This document shows, piece after piece, positions 41,735-50,342 of a stretch of 64,000 nt of DNA (the first letter of the stretch is position 1; each line of letters starts with the position of its first letter). Below the pieces are notes generated by a model that was given only the letters and a program-made list of their open reading frames with translations, was not told where the DNA came from and made no database searches. This DNA is from Arthrobacter sp. 18067 (GTDB lineage: Bacteria; Actinomycetota; Actinomycetes; Actinomycetales; Micrococcaceae). The stretch is taken from assembly GCF_902706295.1 (NCBI RefSeq), contig NZ_CACSJJ010000002.1, positions 124,001 to 188,000 of the forward strand. Direction: 5' to 3'. The translations under genes were made by a program, and so were the position numbers.

Positions 41735-43753
41735 CTAGCCAGCCGGGCGGTCGGAAGGATCGTCGTACTGGGAGAGGGCCGCGTCAAGCCAAGTGCGGGC
41801 TTCCGCCCGCAATGACTCCGGGGCGAGGATCCGCGCAGAGCCCCCATGCTGTGCCACGAACATTGGGAGCCAGCCCGCATCGCCGAACCGCACCTCGGCG
41901 AGGAGGCCGCCGTCGGGCAGTTGGGCTGTTCGCTCGGCGTAATAGTCATCTGCCAGTCCGGCACCCTGGCGGGTGAGCTGCAGGAGCACCAGGCCATCGT
42001 CGTCGCTGGGCGTGAACAGCCGGGCCGGAAAGTCCTGCCCGGCCGTTGCTGTGCCGGAGGCAGGACGGCCGTTTGCTTCCACTGCTTCCACCCTGTCCAG
42101 CCGGAAGTTCCTGATGCCCGCCTTACTGTGGCAGTAGGCTTCGAAGTACCAGGTGTTGTCCAGGGAGTAGAGCCGCAAGGGATCAACGTCCCTCTCCGTC
42201 AGTTCGTCCCGTTGCCGGGAGAAGTACCTCAACCGAAGTTGTTGGCTGTCCCTGATCGCTTGGGTAATGGTGGCGAAAGCCTGCGACTGTTCGGGCGCCA
42301 CTGATTGGCCGGCTACGGAGCCCGCCAAACGCCCGGCCTGTCCTGCTGCGCCGGTCAGCTTGAGGGTCACCGATTCCAGTGCGCTGCCTGGCCCGTCCTC
42401 GGACATGCCGGCCAGGGCAGGCAGGTCTCCCAGCATTTCCAAGCCAGTCAGCAGCGCAGCGGCCTCTTCCTCGCTGAAGCGCACCGGACGGTTCAGGTCC
42501 AGGTGCTCAGAGATGTAGACGTGGTCGTTCTCCCACTGGATGTCCAGGAGATCATCGGGATAACCTTCCGGGAGCCCTGAGCAGATGAGGATCTTGAGGT
42601 CGTCGATCAGAGCCTTGCGCGTGATGCCAAAATGGTCTGCGACTTCCTGGATGTGCAGGCCCTGATGATGGACCAGGAAAGGAACCAACTGGAGCATCCT
42701 GGCCAGTTGATCCTCGGATGTCCGCTTCCGGGCACGTGGCACCTTCTCAGAGTCCGGGAACGCCACGGGCACGGGTGGTTCGGCGTCGAAGTTCACCGCA
42801 CCCTGGAGTCGGCGCACGACGGCGGCACGCAGCTCGGCCGGACCCTCCACCTTCACATGGGGACCATAAGAGGCCAGTTCCTCGGCCAGGACCTCGGGAT
42901 CCCGGAAGTCCACGACGAGACGGTCACGGCTGTCCTCTCCTGGAGCCGGTTCCACATGCGCGGCCCTTTTTCGCAGGGCCAGGAGCCGGTCGCTGTCCAC
43001 GTCGAGGGCGGCGTGCTGGATTGGCAGCTCATTGAGTGAAGCAAGCTCGGCGCGGGCGTTGAAGCCATCCGGAGCCTCGAAGCTGCTGCCGGGCACAAGA
43101 CTCACGGCGGTTGTCATCCGGGAAAGCCTGAAAAGCCGTTTGGCCTCCCTCCCCCGGTCAAAGCCCACGAGGTACCACTGGCCGAAGCGGCTGCCAAGTC
43201 CCCAGGGCTCAACATCCCGCACCTCCTCGCGCCCGGTGCTGACCGCAAGGTAGCCGAAGCGGACGGCCTGCCTGCCGTGCATGGCTGCCACGACGTCGTC
43301 GAAAGCTTGTCCCGCCGGCCGGATCCGCGGCTGCACCCCCGATGGGAGGTCGACGTCGGTGAAACCACCGGCCGCCTGAAGTTTGCGGACGGCATTGGTG
43401 GCCGCCGTGCCAAGCGCAGCACGTTCCCATAGCTGGGCAGCCAGCAGGAGGACCGTGCACTCGGCCGGGGTCAGGCTGACGTCGGGAAGCCGGTTTGAAT
43501 CCTTACCGATGCGGTAGCGGGTTGTCGCAGGATCTTCTGCGCCGAAGCTGCGCGGATCCACCAACGTTTCGATCTCAAAGCCAAACTGCTTCAGGTCCAC
43601 TTTGTCGCGCTCGAACATCCGCCCAAAAGCCACATCGTTGGCAGCGGAATCGCGGTAGACCTTCTCACGCAGGACAGAGCGTGGAAGCCCCACCCTGGTA
43701 TTGAGCAAAGCCAGGAGAAGGTTCAGAAGTCGTTCAGTGCGGGATGCGGACAC
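41735..43753 (-). CDS. pafBC: PafBC, fused PafB-PafC WYL-domain transcriptional activator
   Basis: 672 aa, a fusion of two HTH-WYL proteins that are separate genes in mycobacteria. Half 1 has a winged HTH (SRTERLLNLLLALLNTRVGLPRSVLREKVY) and a WYL domain (RFGYLAVSTGREEVRDVEPWGL). Half 2 has HTH HIQEVADHFGITRKALIDDLKIL near 400 and a WYL domain with LRLRYFSRQRDELTERDVDPLRL near 550. PafBC activates DNA-damage genes independent of LexA. The start is set at the GTG at 43753, where TAACGT lies 7 nt upstream (leaderless). The frame extends to 43801 but that would start inside a hairpin. Confidence 0.93.
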   Translation of the reverse strand: MSASRTERLLNLLLALLNTRVGLPRSVLREKVYRDSAANDVAFGRMFERDKVDLKQFGFEIETLVDPRSFGAEDPATTRYRIGKDSNRLPDVSLTPAECTVLLLAAQLWERAALGTAATNAVRKLQAAGGFTDVDLPSGVQPRIRPAGQAFDDVVAAMHGRQAVRFGYLAVSTGREEVRDVEPWGLGSRFGQWYLVGFDRGREAKRLFRLSRMTTAVSLVPGSSFEAPDGFNARAELASLNELPIQHAALDVDSDRLLALRKRAAHVEPAPGEDSRDRLVVDFRDPEVLAEELASYGPHVKVEGPAELRAAVVRRLQGAVNFDAEPPVPVAFPDSEKVPRARKRTSEDQLARMLQLVPFLVHHQGLHIQEVADHFGITRKALIDDLKILICSGLPEGYPDDLLDIQWENDHVYISEHLDLNRPVRFSEEEAAALLTGLEMLGDLPALAGMSEDGPGSALESVTLKLTGAAGQAGRLAGSVAGQSVAPEQSQAFATITQAIRDSQQLRLRYFSRQRDELTERDVDPLRLYSLDNTWYFEAYCHSKAGIRNFRLDRVEAVEANGRPASGTATAGQDFPARLFTPSDDDGLVLLQLTRQGAGLADDYYAERTAQLPDGGLLAEVRFGDAGWLPMFVAQHGGSARILAPESLRAEARTWLDAALSQYDDPSDRPAG

Positions 43754-43786
43754 CCTTGCTACGTTACTAAAGACCTGCGGGAAAGC

Positions 43787-43835
43787 AGCAAGGCGCGTCA
43801 CCGACCGGTGAAACCGGAAGGTAACGCGCCTTGCT
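43787..43835. terminator. Hairpin between the FKBP gene and pafBC
   Basis: AGCAAGGCGCGT (43787-43798) pairs with ACGCGCCTTGCT (43824-43835), 12 bp, with a 25-nt loop that itself contains ACCGGT/ACCGG. It may end the FKBP transcript just before the pafBC promoter. No strong T run. Confidence 0.55.
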
Positions 43836-43849
43836 AAGAGCTTTCCGCC

Positions 43850-44245
43850 TTAGCGGACTGCTACGAGGTCGACCACGAAGATCAGGGCCTCGTTGGGCTT
43901 GATCGCTCCACCGGCACCGCGGGAGCCATAGGCGAGCTCGGAAGGGATCTCCAGGCGGCGGCGGCCGCCGACCTTCATGCCCAGCAGGCCCTGGTCCCAA
44001 CCCTGGATGACCTGGCCGACGCCGACCCGGAAGTCCAGCGGGGCGCCGCGGCCCCAGGAAGCGTCAAATTCTTCACCAGTGGACCAGGCGACGCCTACGT
44101 AGTGGGTGGATACGGTGTCGCCGGCCTTGGCTTCCGTGCCGGTGCCCTCGATGAGGTCCGTAATGACGAGGTCCGTGGGGACGTCGCCTTCCGGGAAGTC
44201 GATTTCCGGCTTGGTGCGGTCGAAATCACGCTGACCAAATGACAT
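43850..44245 (-). CDS. Cytoplasmic FKBP-type peptidyl-prolyl isomerase
   Basis: 131 aa single-domain FKBP with no signal peptide. Seen are GDTVSTHYVGVAWSTGEEFDASWGRGAPLDFRVGVGQVIQGWDQGLLGMKVGGRRRLEIPSELAYGSRGAGGAI-type family segments; the aromatic pocket residues (Tyr, Phe, Asp in HYVG, FDASW, and the VIQGWD Trp) are retained. AAGGAG precedes the ATG at 44245. It lies after a lipoprotein FKBP and before pafBC, within the pup locus. Confidence 0.94.
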   Translation of the reverse strand: MSFGQRDFDRTKPEIDFPEGDVPTDLVITDLIEGTGTEAKAGDTVSTHYVGVAWSTGEEFDASWGRGAPLDFRVGVGQVIQGWDQGLLGMKVGGRRRLEIPSELAYGSRGAGGAIKPNEALIFVVDLVAVR

Positions 44246-44332
44246 GGTGGCTCCTTGTTGTGAGGGGACGGATGGGTGTCAGGAACAAGCTTAAGCCAGT
44301 CCCAAACGGACTTGTCGAAGTTTCAGTTCCGG

Positions 44333-45253
44333 TTACTTGACGCCAAGAATGTCCACGACGAACACGAGGTCGCCCTTGGCTTCACCTTGGCCGGCTTCGC
44401 CGTAGGCCAGATCCTGCGGAATGACCAGCAGGACGCGGGAGCCGACAGTCTTGCCTTCAAGGCCCTGGGTCCAGCCCTTGATGACTCCGGTGAGCGGGAA
44501 ACTGGTGGACTCCCCCCGGTCGTAGCTGGAATCGAACTTGGTGCCACCGGTGAGGGTGACGCCTACGTAGTTGACCGTCAGGGTGTCGGAGGCCTTAACG
44601 GCAGCGCCTGTGCCCTTGATGAGGTCCTGGGCGATGAGTTCCTTCGGAGCAGCAACGCCTTCTACCGAAATCTGGGGAATGCCCTTGTCGTCTTCCTTCA
44701 CGGTGGGAAGCCCTGCCGGAGGAGTCACAGTCTCGCCTTCGGGCTTCTCCAGCACCGGTGCGGGATCCTTCGCTGAGACCAGCTTGAAGACGACCAACTG
44801 CGTGGAGGCGGGGGCAGACGCCGCGGCATTGCCCGGTGCCGCAAAGGCGATTTGGGATCCAATCTTGGCTCCGACAATCGCGTTGTAGATTTGCTCGTTG
44901 CCGGTCTTCAACTCGTCAGTCAGTTCGATTGGTTGAGGGCCGTTGGCATAGGCATCTTCCACGGTCTTGCCGTCATTGCCGTCCACGGCAAGGTACATCA
45001 GCTCGGCCGTCTGTCCGGCCTTCACGCGCTCACCATCGCCTTCGACAACCATCTTGACGGTCGGTTCAGTCACAGTGAGGGGCTTGGAGAATTCAACGCC
45101 GGGTGCTTTGTCGCCGTTGTCCGTTACTTTCACGGAGTCGAGCTTTGAGGTGTCACCGGCAGACTGGCTGGTGGGCTCGGCGGCCGGAGTGCTTCCTCCG
45201 CACGCGGTGATGAGCAACAGGGCAGGAAGGAGAATTGCTAGGAGTCGGCGCAC
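44333..45253 (-). CDS. Secreted lipoprotein with tandem FKBP-like domains
   Basis: 306 aa. The GTG at 45253 begins a lipoprotein signal, VRRLLAILLPALLLITACGG, with lipidated Cys18. A Ser/Thr-rich linker follows, then a degenerate FKBP-like domain (about 65-175, lacking the canonical pocket) and a canonical FKBP domain (about 195-306, with LTVNYVGVTLTGGTKFDSSYDRG and GVIKGWTQGLEGKTVGSRVLL). It probably helps fold exported proteins. The frame stays open to a GTG at 45337 that has TATTCT 5 nt upstream; that start would put 28 residues before the signal peptide, so I prefer 45253. Confidence 0.88.
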   Translation of the reverse strand: MRRLLAILLPALLLITACGGSTPAAEPTSQSAGDTSKLDSVKVTDNGDKAPGVEFSKPLTVTEPTVKMVVEGDGERVKAGQTAELMYLAVDGNDGKTVEDAYANGPQPIELTDELKTGNEQIYNAIVGAKIGSQIAFAAPGNAAASAPASTQLVVFKLVSAKDPAPVLEKPEGETVTPPAGLPTVKEDDKGIPQISVEGVAAPKELIAQDLIKGTGAAVKASDTLTVNYVGVTLTGGTKFDSSYDRGESTSFPLTGVIKGWTQGLEGKTVGSRVLLVIPQDLAYGEAGQGEAKGDLVFVVDILGVK

Positions 45254-45382
45254 AAAAAAGACACTTTCGTCGGGGCAAGGGACACTCGGAAAGGCGCGTT
45301 GCGCATCCAAGCAGTGTGGCTCTTGGAAAGAGACCACTATCCAGAATAGCCCGTGAAGCTGGGAGCCAGCTTATAAAGCCGG

Positions 45383-46747
45383 TCAGCCCATGGAGTCCAA
45401 TAATGCATCCACCCGCTCGTCAACGCTCCGGAACGGATCCTTGCAGAGAATTGTCTGGTGCGCCCGGTCGTTGAGTTTCAGGTGCACCCAATCAACCGTG
45501 TAGTCACGGCCCAACTCCTGGGCGCGGCGAACAAAGTCCCCCCGCAGCTTTGCCCTGGTTGTCTGGGGCGGCGCGTCCACGGCGTCCTTGACATCCGTTT
45601 CAGTGACCAGGCGCCGTGCTGCCCCCCGCGCTTGCAGCAGGAAGAAGATCCCACGTTGACGCGAGATGTCGTGATATGTGAGGTCGAGCTGGGCGATGCG
45701 TGGTGAGTCAAGGCTGAGGTCATGCCGGTTCATGTAGCCGTCCATGAGCTTCTTCTTGATGGCCCAGTCCACTTCGGTATCGATGGTGCTGGTATCTCCG
45801 CTTTCGATGGCGTCGAGCGTTCGTTGCCAAAGATCCAGGATGAGTGGCACGTGGGCGTTGTGTGCGCCATTCGTGGCGACGAACTCAGTGACCTTGCCCA
45901 GGTACTCGCGCTGGATATCCAGGGCGGTGAGCTGCCTGCCGTTGGCAAGCCTGACCAGCGCGCGGCCTGTGAGGTCATGGGAGATTTCGCGGATGCTGCG
46001 AATAGGGTTCTCCATCCGCATATCCCGCATGATCACCCCTGCCTCGATCATGCGGAGGATAAGGTCCACTGTTCCCACTTTGAGGAGCGCGGAGGTTTCA
46101 GACATGTTGGAGTCCCCCACGATCACGTGCAGGCGACGGTAGAACTCAGCGTCCGCATGTGGCTCATCGCGGGTATTGATGATGGGGCGGGACCTGGTGG
46201 TGGCCGAAGACACGCCCTCCCAGATGTGATCGGCACGTTGGGAGAAGGCAAACGTGGCACCGTGTGGCGTCTTCAGCACTTTTCCCGCTCCCGCAATCAG
46301 CTGGCGGGTCACCAGGAACGGAATGAGGATCTCGGCCAGGCGGGAGAACTCCCCCCGCCGCGGAATCAGGTAGTTTTCGTGGCTACCGTAGGAGTTTCCG
46401 GCGGAGTCGGTGTTGTTCTTGAAGAGGTACACCGTGCCGTTGAATCCCTCCGCCGCCAGCCTCGCCTGGGCTTCGTCCACGAGATCATCCAGGATGAGTT
46501 CACCGGCCCTGTCATGGGCGATCAGCTGTGCGAGGTCGTCACACTCGGCCGTGGCGTACTCAGGATGCGAGCCCACATCCAGGTAAAGCCGTGAGCCGTT
46601 GGTCAGGAAGACATTGGACGACCGGCCCCAACTGACTACCTTGCGAAAGAGGTAACGGGCCACTTCCTCAGGGGCCAGAGGACGCGAATCCGGGCTGGAA
46701 TAGGAGATTCCGAATTCCGTTTCGATGCCAAATATTCTCTTATCCAT
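45383..46747 (-). CDS. pafA: Pup-protein ligase PafA
   Basis: 454 aa, carboxylate-amine ligase fold. It phosphorylates the C-terminal Glu of deamidated Pup and joins it to a substrate lysine. GIETEFGI at 7-14 holds Mg ligands, [14 protein letters not shown] at 53-66 holds the catalytic-base Asp57, and [19 protein letters not shown] and [10 protein letters not shown] are conserved active-site segments. No Dop-loop is present, which separates it from the paralogue Dop at 48669. Its start follows the prcA stop by 1 nt. Confidence 0.96.
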   Translation of the reverse strand: MDKRIFGIETEFGISYSSPDSRPLAPEEVARYLFRKVVSWGRSSNVFLTNGSRLYLDVGSHPEYATAECDDLAQLIAHDRAGELILDDLVDEAQARLAAEGFNGTVYLFKNNTDSAGNSYGSHENYLIPRRGEFSRLAEILIPFLVTRQLIAGAGKVLKTPHGATFAFSQRADHIWEGVSSATTRSRPIINTRDEPHADAEFYRRLHVIVGDSNMSETSALLKVGTVDLILRMIEAGVIMRDMRMENPIRSIREISHDLTGRALVRLANGRQLTALDIQREYLGKVTEFVATNGAHNAHVPLILDLWQRTLDAIESGDTSTIDTEVDWAIKKKLMDGYMNRHDLSLDSPRIAQLDLTYHDISRQRGIFFLLQARGAARRLVTETDVKDAVDAPPQTTRAKLRGDFVRRAQELGRDYTVDWVHLKLNDRAHQTILCKDPFRSVDERVDALLDSMG

Positions 46748-46748
46748 C

Positions 46749-47456
46749 TCAAGCCTCCTCGGCGAGCAACAGGGTCATGTCCTCAGGCAACAGCCGGCGG
46801 AACGCCCTACGGGAACCGCGGTGGCTTTCGGACCCGCGGTACAGGACTGCAGCCTCGACGGCGGTAGACGGCAGCGCGTCAGCCTCCTTGTCAGCAGCCA
46901 GGGCGCGCAGTGCCAAACGCATGGCCCCGGCCAGGCTGAGCTCGGGCTCCCAAGCCCCACTGACGACGTCGGAAATCTGGTCTGCAAGCCCGCCCATGAC
47001 AACGAAGCCGTTCTCATCGGCAATTGAGCCATCGAAGGTCAGACGGTAAAGGTGGTCCTGTTCCTGTGCCAGACCCACTTCGGCGACTGCCAGTTCCACT
47101 TCAAACGGTTTCTGTTCCGCCGTGAACACGGCGCCCAGACTCTGGGCATACACGCTGGCCAGACCGCGGGCGGTGACATCTTCACGATCGTAGGAGTATC
47201 CGCGGACGTCGGCGTAACGGACACCTGCTTGCCGGAGGCTTTCGAATTCGTTGTACTTGCCCACTGCTGCGAAAGCGATTTTGTCGTAGATCTCGCCGAT
47301 CTTGTGCAGCGAGGGCGACGGATTCTCCGCGATCAAGGCGATGCCGTCGGCGCAACTGATCACCACCACCGACCGGCCCCGTGCGATGCCTTTCCGTGCA
47401 AAGTCAGCACGGTCCTTCATCAGCTGTTCGGGAGAGACGTAGAACTGCTGGGTCAT
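46749..47456 (-). CDS. prcA: Proteasome subunit alpha
   Basis: 235 aa. Forms the outer rings of the 20S proteasome and the gate. [32 protein letters not shown] is the actinobacterial N-terminus (gating residues plus helix 0). It lacks the HbYX-type tail found in archaeal partners. It has no catalytic Thr, as expected. The start follows the prcB stop by 1 nt, so the two are translated together, giving equal amounts. Confidence 0.96.
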   Translation of the reverse strand: MTQQFYVSPEQLMKDRADFARKGIARGRSVVVISCADGIALIAENPSPSLHKIGEIYDKIAFAAVGKYNEFESLRQAGVRYADVRGYSYDREDVTARGLASVYAQSLGAVFTAEQKPFEVELAVAEVGLAQEQDHLYRLTFDGSIADENGFVVMGGLADQISDVVSGAWEPELSLAGAMRLALRALAADKEADALPSTAVEAAVLYRGSESHRGSRRAFRRLLPEDMTLLLAEEA

Positions 47457-47457
47457 C

Positions 47458-48267
47458 TCAGGCCTCCCGTCCGGCGATGGCCCGCGATTCGACGATGGCG
47501 CCGGCTATGGCGGCCAGGTCGCGTTCCGGAACGCGGCGGTTGCCGGCACGGTTGACAGTGTAGACAACAGGCCACAGTTGGCGGACCGGGTCAGGTCCGC
47601 CGGTGGCGGAGTCGTCGTCAGCAGCATCGTAGAGCGCCTCCACTGCCACTGCCACTGCGGCTTCTTCGGAGAGATTCGGCTTCCACAGCTTCTTCAGGGC
47701 GCCGCGGGCGAACACCGAGCCGGAACCAACCGAGTGGTGTTCCTGCTCTTCGTAGCGGCCGCCGGTGACGTCGTAGGAGAACAACCGGCCGACTCCGGAC
47801 ACTTGGTCGAACCCTGCGAACAACGGAATGACCGCCATACCCTGCATTGCCATGGGCAGGTTCCCGCGGATCATTGCCCCCAGGCGGTTGGCTTTGCCCA
47901 CCAGGCTCAGGAGCGTGCCCTCGATTTTCTCGTAGTGCTCCAGTTCAACCTGGAAAAGCCGCGTGATGTCGATGGCCAGGCCCGCCGTGCCGGCGATACC
48001 CAGGACAGAATACTCGTCGGCGGGAAACACTTTCTCGATGTGCCTGCTGGCGATGACGTTGCCCATGGTGGCCCGGCGGTCTCCAGCCATCAGGACACCT
48101 CCCGCATATGTCAGCGCCACGATGGTGGTGGCGTGAGGCGACGAAGGAACCATGCCGGCTGGCAATGATTGGCTGAATGGAAGTAGTTCGGGACGCGAGC
48201 GTTGGAGATGCTCCGTAAAGGAAGACGTTGCCTGGGTGGCCAGGGGGCCGGTTGATGGGTCCTGCAT
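47458..48267 (-). CDS. prcB: Proteasome subunit beta (with propeptide)
   Basis: 269 aa precursor. The propeptide is removed to expose the catalytic Thr47, in [25 protein letters not shown]; Asp63 and Lys-equivalent region follow. Residue -1 is Ala, where many actinobacterial PrcB have Gly. The ATG at 48267 is used because GGAG lies about 8 nt upstream; the frame extends to 48312 but that adds a non-family [15 protein letters not shown]. It lies 78 nt after pup. Confidence 0.95.
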   Translation of the reverse strand: MQDPSTGPLATQATSSFTEHLQRSRPELLPFSQSLPAGMVPSSPHATTIVALTYAGGVLMAGDRRATMGNVIASRHIEKVFPADEYSVLGIAGTAGLAIDITRLFQVELEHYEKIEGTLLSLVGKANRLGAMIRGNLPMAMQGMAVIPLFAGFDQVSGVGRLFSYDVTGGRYEEQEHHSVGSGSVFARGALKKLWKPNLSEEAAVAVAVEALYDAADDDSATGGPDPVRQLWPVVYTVNRAGNRRVPERDLAAIAGAIVESRAIAGREA

Positions 48268-48345
48268 TGCTGCACTCCTTCGACTCTGCGTTCCGATGCC
48301 CGGCGGCCTCACGCCGACCGGGCAGTACTTACGGGGTGGGTCTGG

Positions 48346-48549
48346 TTACTGGCCGCCCTTTTGCACGAATGCCCGGACGAACTCTTCAGCGTTCGATTCC
48401 AGGACGCCGTCGATTTCATCGAGGAGGTCATCCACGCCTTGCGTTGCGTCCGATGCCTGTGCCCCGGGCGCTGCGGGTGGGGCCTCCGGCACGTCTACTT
48501 CAGTTTCGGTTTCCCTTGACTGCGGTTGTTGCTGCTCCTGAGCTGCCAT
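48346..48549 (-). CDS. pup: Prokaryotic ubiquitin-like protein Pup
   Basis: 67 aa, mostly disordered. The C-terminal helix VDDLLDEIDGVLESNAEEFVRAFVQKGGQ binds the ATPase coiled coil. It ends in GGQ, so Dop must deamidate the Gln before PafA can ligate it. The N-terminal half is Gln/Glu/Ala/Pro-rich. GGGAG is 7 nt before the ATG. A 7-bp hairpin lies 20 nt upstream of the start. Confidence 0.97.
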   Translation of the reverse strand: MAAQEQQQPQSRETETEVDVPEAPPAAPGAQASDATQGVDDLLDEIDGVLESNAEEFVRAFVQKGGQ

Positions 48550-48568
48550 TTTCTTTCTCCCTACTGTC

Positions 48569-48589
48569 AGTCTCCTGATGCCGGAGACT
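48569..48589. promoter_or_regulatory. Hairpin upstream of the pup ribosome-binding site
   Basis: AGTCTCC (48569-48575) pairs with GGAGACT (48583-48589) with a 7-nt loop. It lies in the 119-nt dop-pup gap, on the minus strand just before GGGAGAAAGAAA-ATG. It could reduce read-through from dop, or protect or regulate the very abundant pup message. Confidence 0.45.
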
Positions 48590-48668
48590 TCCTACTGCCA
48601 TATTGCCACGCTGTGGGCTGCTGCGTACGGCTTTGGACGGGCACGAATGTCGCTGTGCCGTTTCAGCC

Positions 48669-50342
48669 TCAGCTCCTGGCCGGCGGCGGGTTTTGGCCCA
48701 TCAAATCGGCGAGGAATGAGCCGGCGTCCTGGTGACGGTCGAACAATGCGCCGGTCAACGCCCGGGTTCCACGCAGCGGTTCACGGGTAGGCACCCTCTG
48801 CAGTTTTCCCAACCCGGGAACGTCGAAAATTACCGAGTCCCAACTGGCGCCGACCACGTCTTTGCCAAACCTGGAAACACACCTTCCGCGGAAGTACGCG
48901 CGGGTGTCCGACGGCGGCTCGGTCACCGCCCGGGCGATGTCGCCGTCGTCGACGATCCGCATCATGCGGTCCCTGGACAGCAGCCTGTAGTACAAGCCCT
49001 TTTCCGGCCGGATATCCGACCACTGCAGGTCCACCAAACCGAGCCTGGCGTCGTCCCACTCAAGTCCGTCACGGTTTCGGTAGCCTTCCAGAAGCGATCT
49101 CTTGGCTACCCATTCGACGGACGAGGCAGCGGCACTGATGTCGCTGCCCAGCGTCGTCAGTGTAGATTCCCAGTGCGCCAGGACTTCGTGGGTGTGGCCA
49201 TCGCCGGTAACCGAGTCCGCCACGCCTGTCTCCTGCGCAAGTTTGGCCGCTGCCTCGTAATACATCCATTGGATGTCAAGGGCCGTCACTCTTCGGCCGT
49301 CGAGCAACCTTACTGTAGCTGTGAGCGTCGTGTCGTGGCTGATCGCTTGGAGCGCCTGGACGGGCTCGTGAACCTCGATCTTTGGAGCCTGCCCGGCCTC
49401 TATGAGGCTTAGGACCATGGCTGTGGTACCGAACTTGAGGTAGTTCGAGGCCTGGCTGAGGTTGGCGTCTCCGATGATCACGTGGAGGCGGCGGTACTTG
49501 TCAGCCGTTGCGTGGGGCTCGTCCCTGGTGTTGATGATGGGACGCCGGATGGTTGTTTCCAGCCCCACCTCTGCCTCGAAGAAGTCCGCCCGTTGGCTGA
49601 TCTGGTAGCCAGGGGTAGAGCTGTCCTGTCCCAGTCCAACCCGTCCGGCACCACACACCACTTGGCGGGACACGAAGAACGGTGTCAGGCCACGGATGAT
49701 GTCACCGAACGGCACGGATCGCGGCATGAGGTAGTTCTCATGGGACCCGTAGGAGACGGACTTGTTGTCCGTGTTGTTCTTGTACAGGTTGATGGGAGGC
49801 AAGCTGGTGTCAGCCGCGACTTTCCGGACCGTTGCCAGAGCCACCAGGTCACCGGCAGCATCCCAAGCGACGGCGTCGCGCGGATTCGTCACTTCCGGGC
49901 TTGAATACTCAGGGTGCGCGTGGTCCACGTACAGGCGTGCTCCGTTGCCGAGGACCATGTTCATCAGCAGGGAACCGGACTCGTCGGCTCCATCGAGCTC
50001 CAGTTCCTGGCGACCGTACGCCAAGGCGACAGCTTCGGCGTCGAGCACTGGCGGCTGGTCCGTCAGCTGGCTGGGATCCGCGGCAGACCTGTCCAAGGTC
50101 CAACCGCGGGCATCGTGCAACGGTTCCTCGTCGGTGTAGTCCCAGCGAGTCTCGGCTCCCCCGGCTGCCCGCTGCCGTGTAACTGTGGCGTACGCCTGGA
50201 TGATCCTCGCGGACATCATGGTGGCATTCGCCCCGGGCGCCGACGGCGCATGGATTCCGTATTCAGTTTCCGAGCCCATGACACGCATGGCGCCGCCGGC
50301 GGGCAACTTTTCAGCAGGCGTACCCTCGGGTCTTGCTGTCAC
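48669..50342 (-). CDS. dop: Deamidase/depupylase Dop
   Basis: 557 aa, paralogue of PafA. It converts Pup-GGQ to GGE and removes Pup from substrates. MGSETEYGI (22-30) and [13 protein letters not shown] (136-148, nucleophile/base Asp140) are active-site motifs. The stretch of about 40-80 with [23 protein letters not shown] is the Dop-loop absent from PafA. The GTG at 50342 overlaps the arc stop (GTGA), supporting coupled translation; an ATG before [10 protein letters not shown] is an alternative start 18 codons in. Confidence 0.95.
   Translation of the reverse strand: MTARPEGTPAEKLPAGGAMRVMGSETEYGIHAPSAPGANATMMSARIIQAYATVTRQRAAGGAETRWDYTDEEPLHDARGWTLDRSAADPSQLTDQPPVLDAEAVALAYGRQELELDGADESGSLLMNMVLGNGARLYVDHAHPEYSSPEVTNPRDAVAWDAAGDLVALATVRKVAADTSLPPINLYKNNTDNKSVSYGSHENYLMPRSVPFGDIIRGLTPFFVSRQVVCGAGRVGLGQDSSTPGYQISQRADFFEAEVGLETTIRRPIINTRDEPHATADKYRRLHVIIGDANLSQASNYLKFGTTAMVLSLIEAGQAPKIEVHEPVQALQAISHDTTLTATVRLLDGRRVTALDIQWMYYEAAAKLAQETGVADSVTGDGHTHEVLAHWESTLTTLGSDISAAASSVEWVAKRSLLEGYRNRDGLEWDDARLGLVDLQWSDIRPEKGLYYRLLSRDRMMRIVDDGDIARAVTEPPSDTRAYFRGRCVSRFGKDVVGASWDSVIFDVPGLGKLQRVPTREPLRGTRALTGALFDRHQDAGSFLADLMGQNPPPARS

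Noticed and set aside
45254..45337. Leaderless GTG start for the FKBP lipoprotein (TATTCT 5 nt before GTG at 45337)
   Set aside because: It would place 28 residues before a well-formed lipoprotein signal peptide. The element could instead be the promoter for a short leader.
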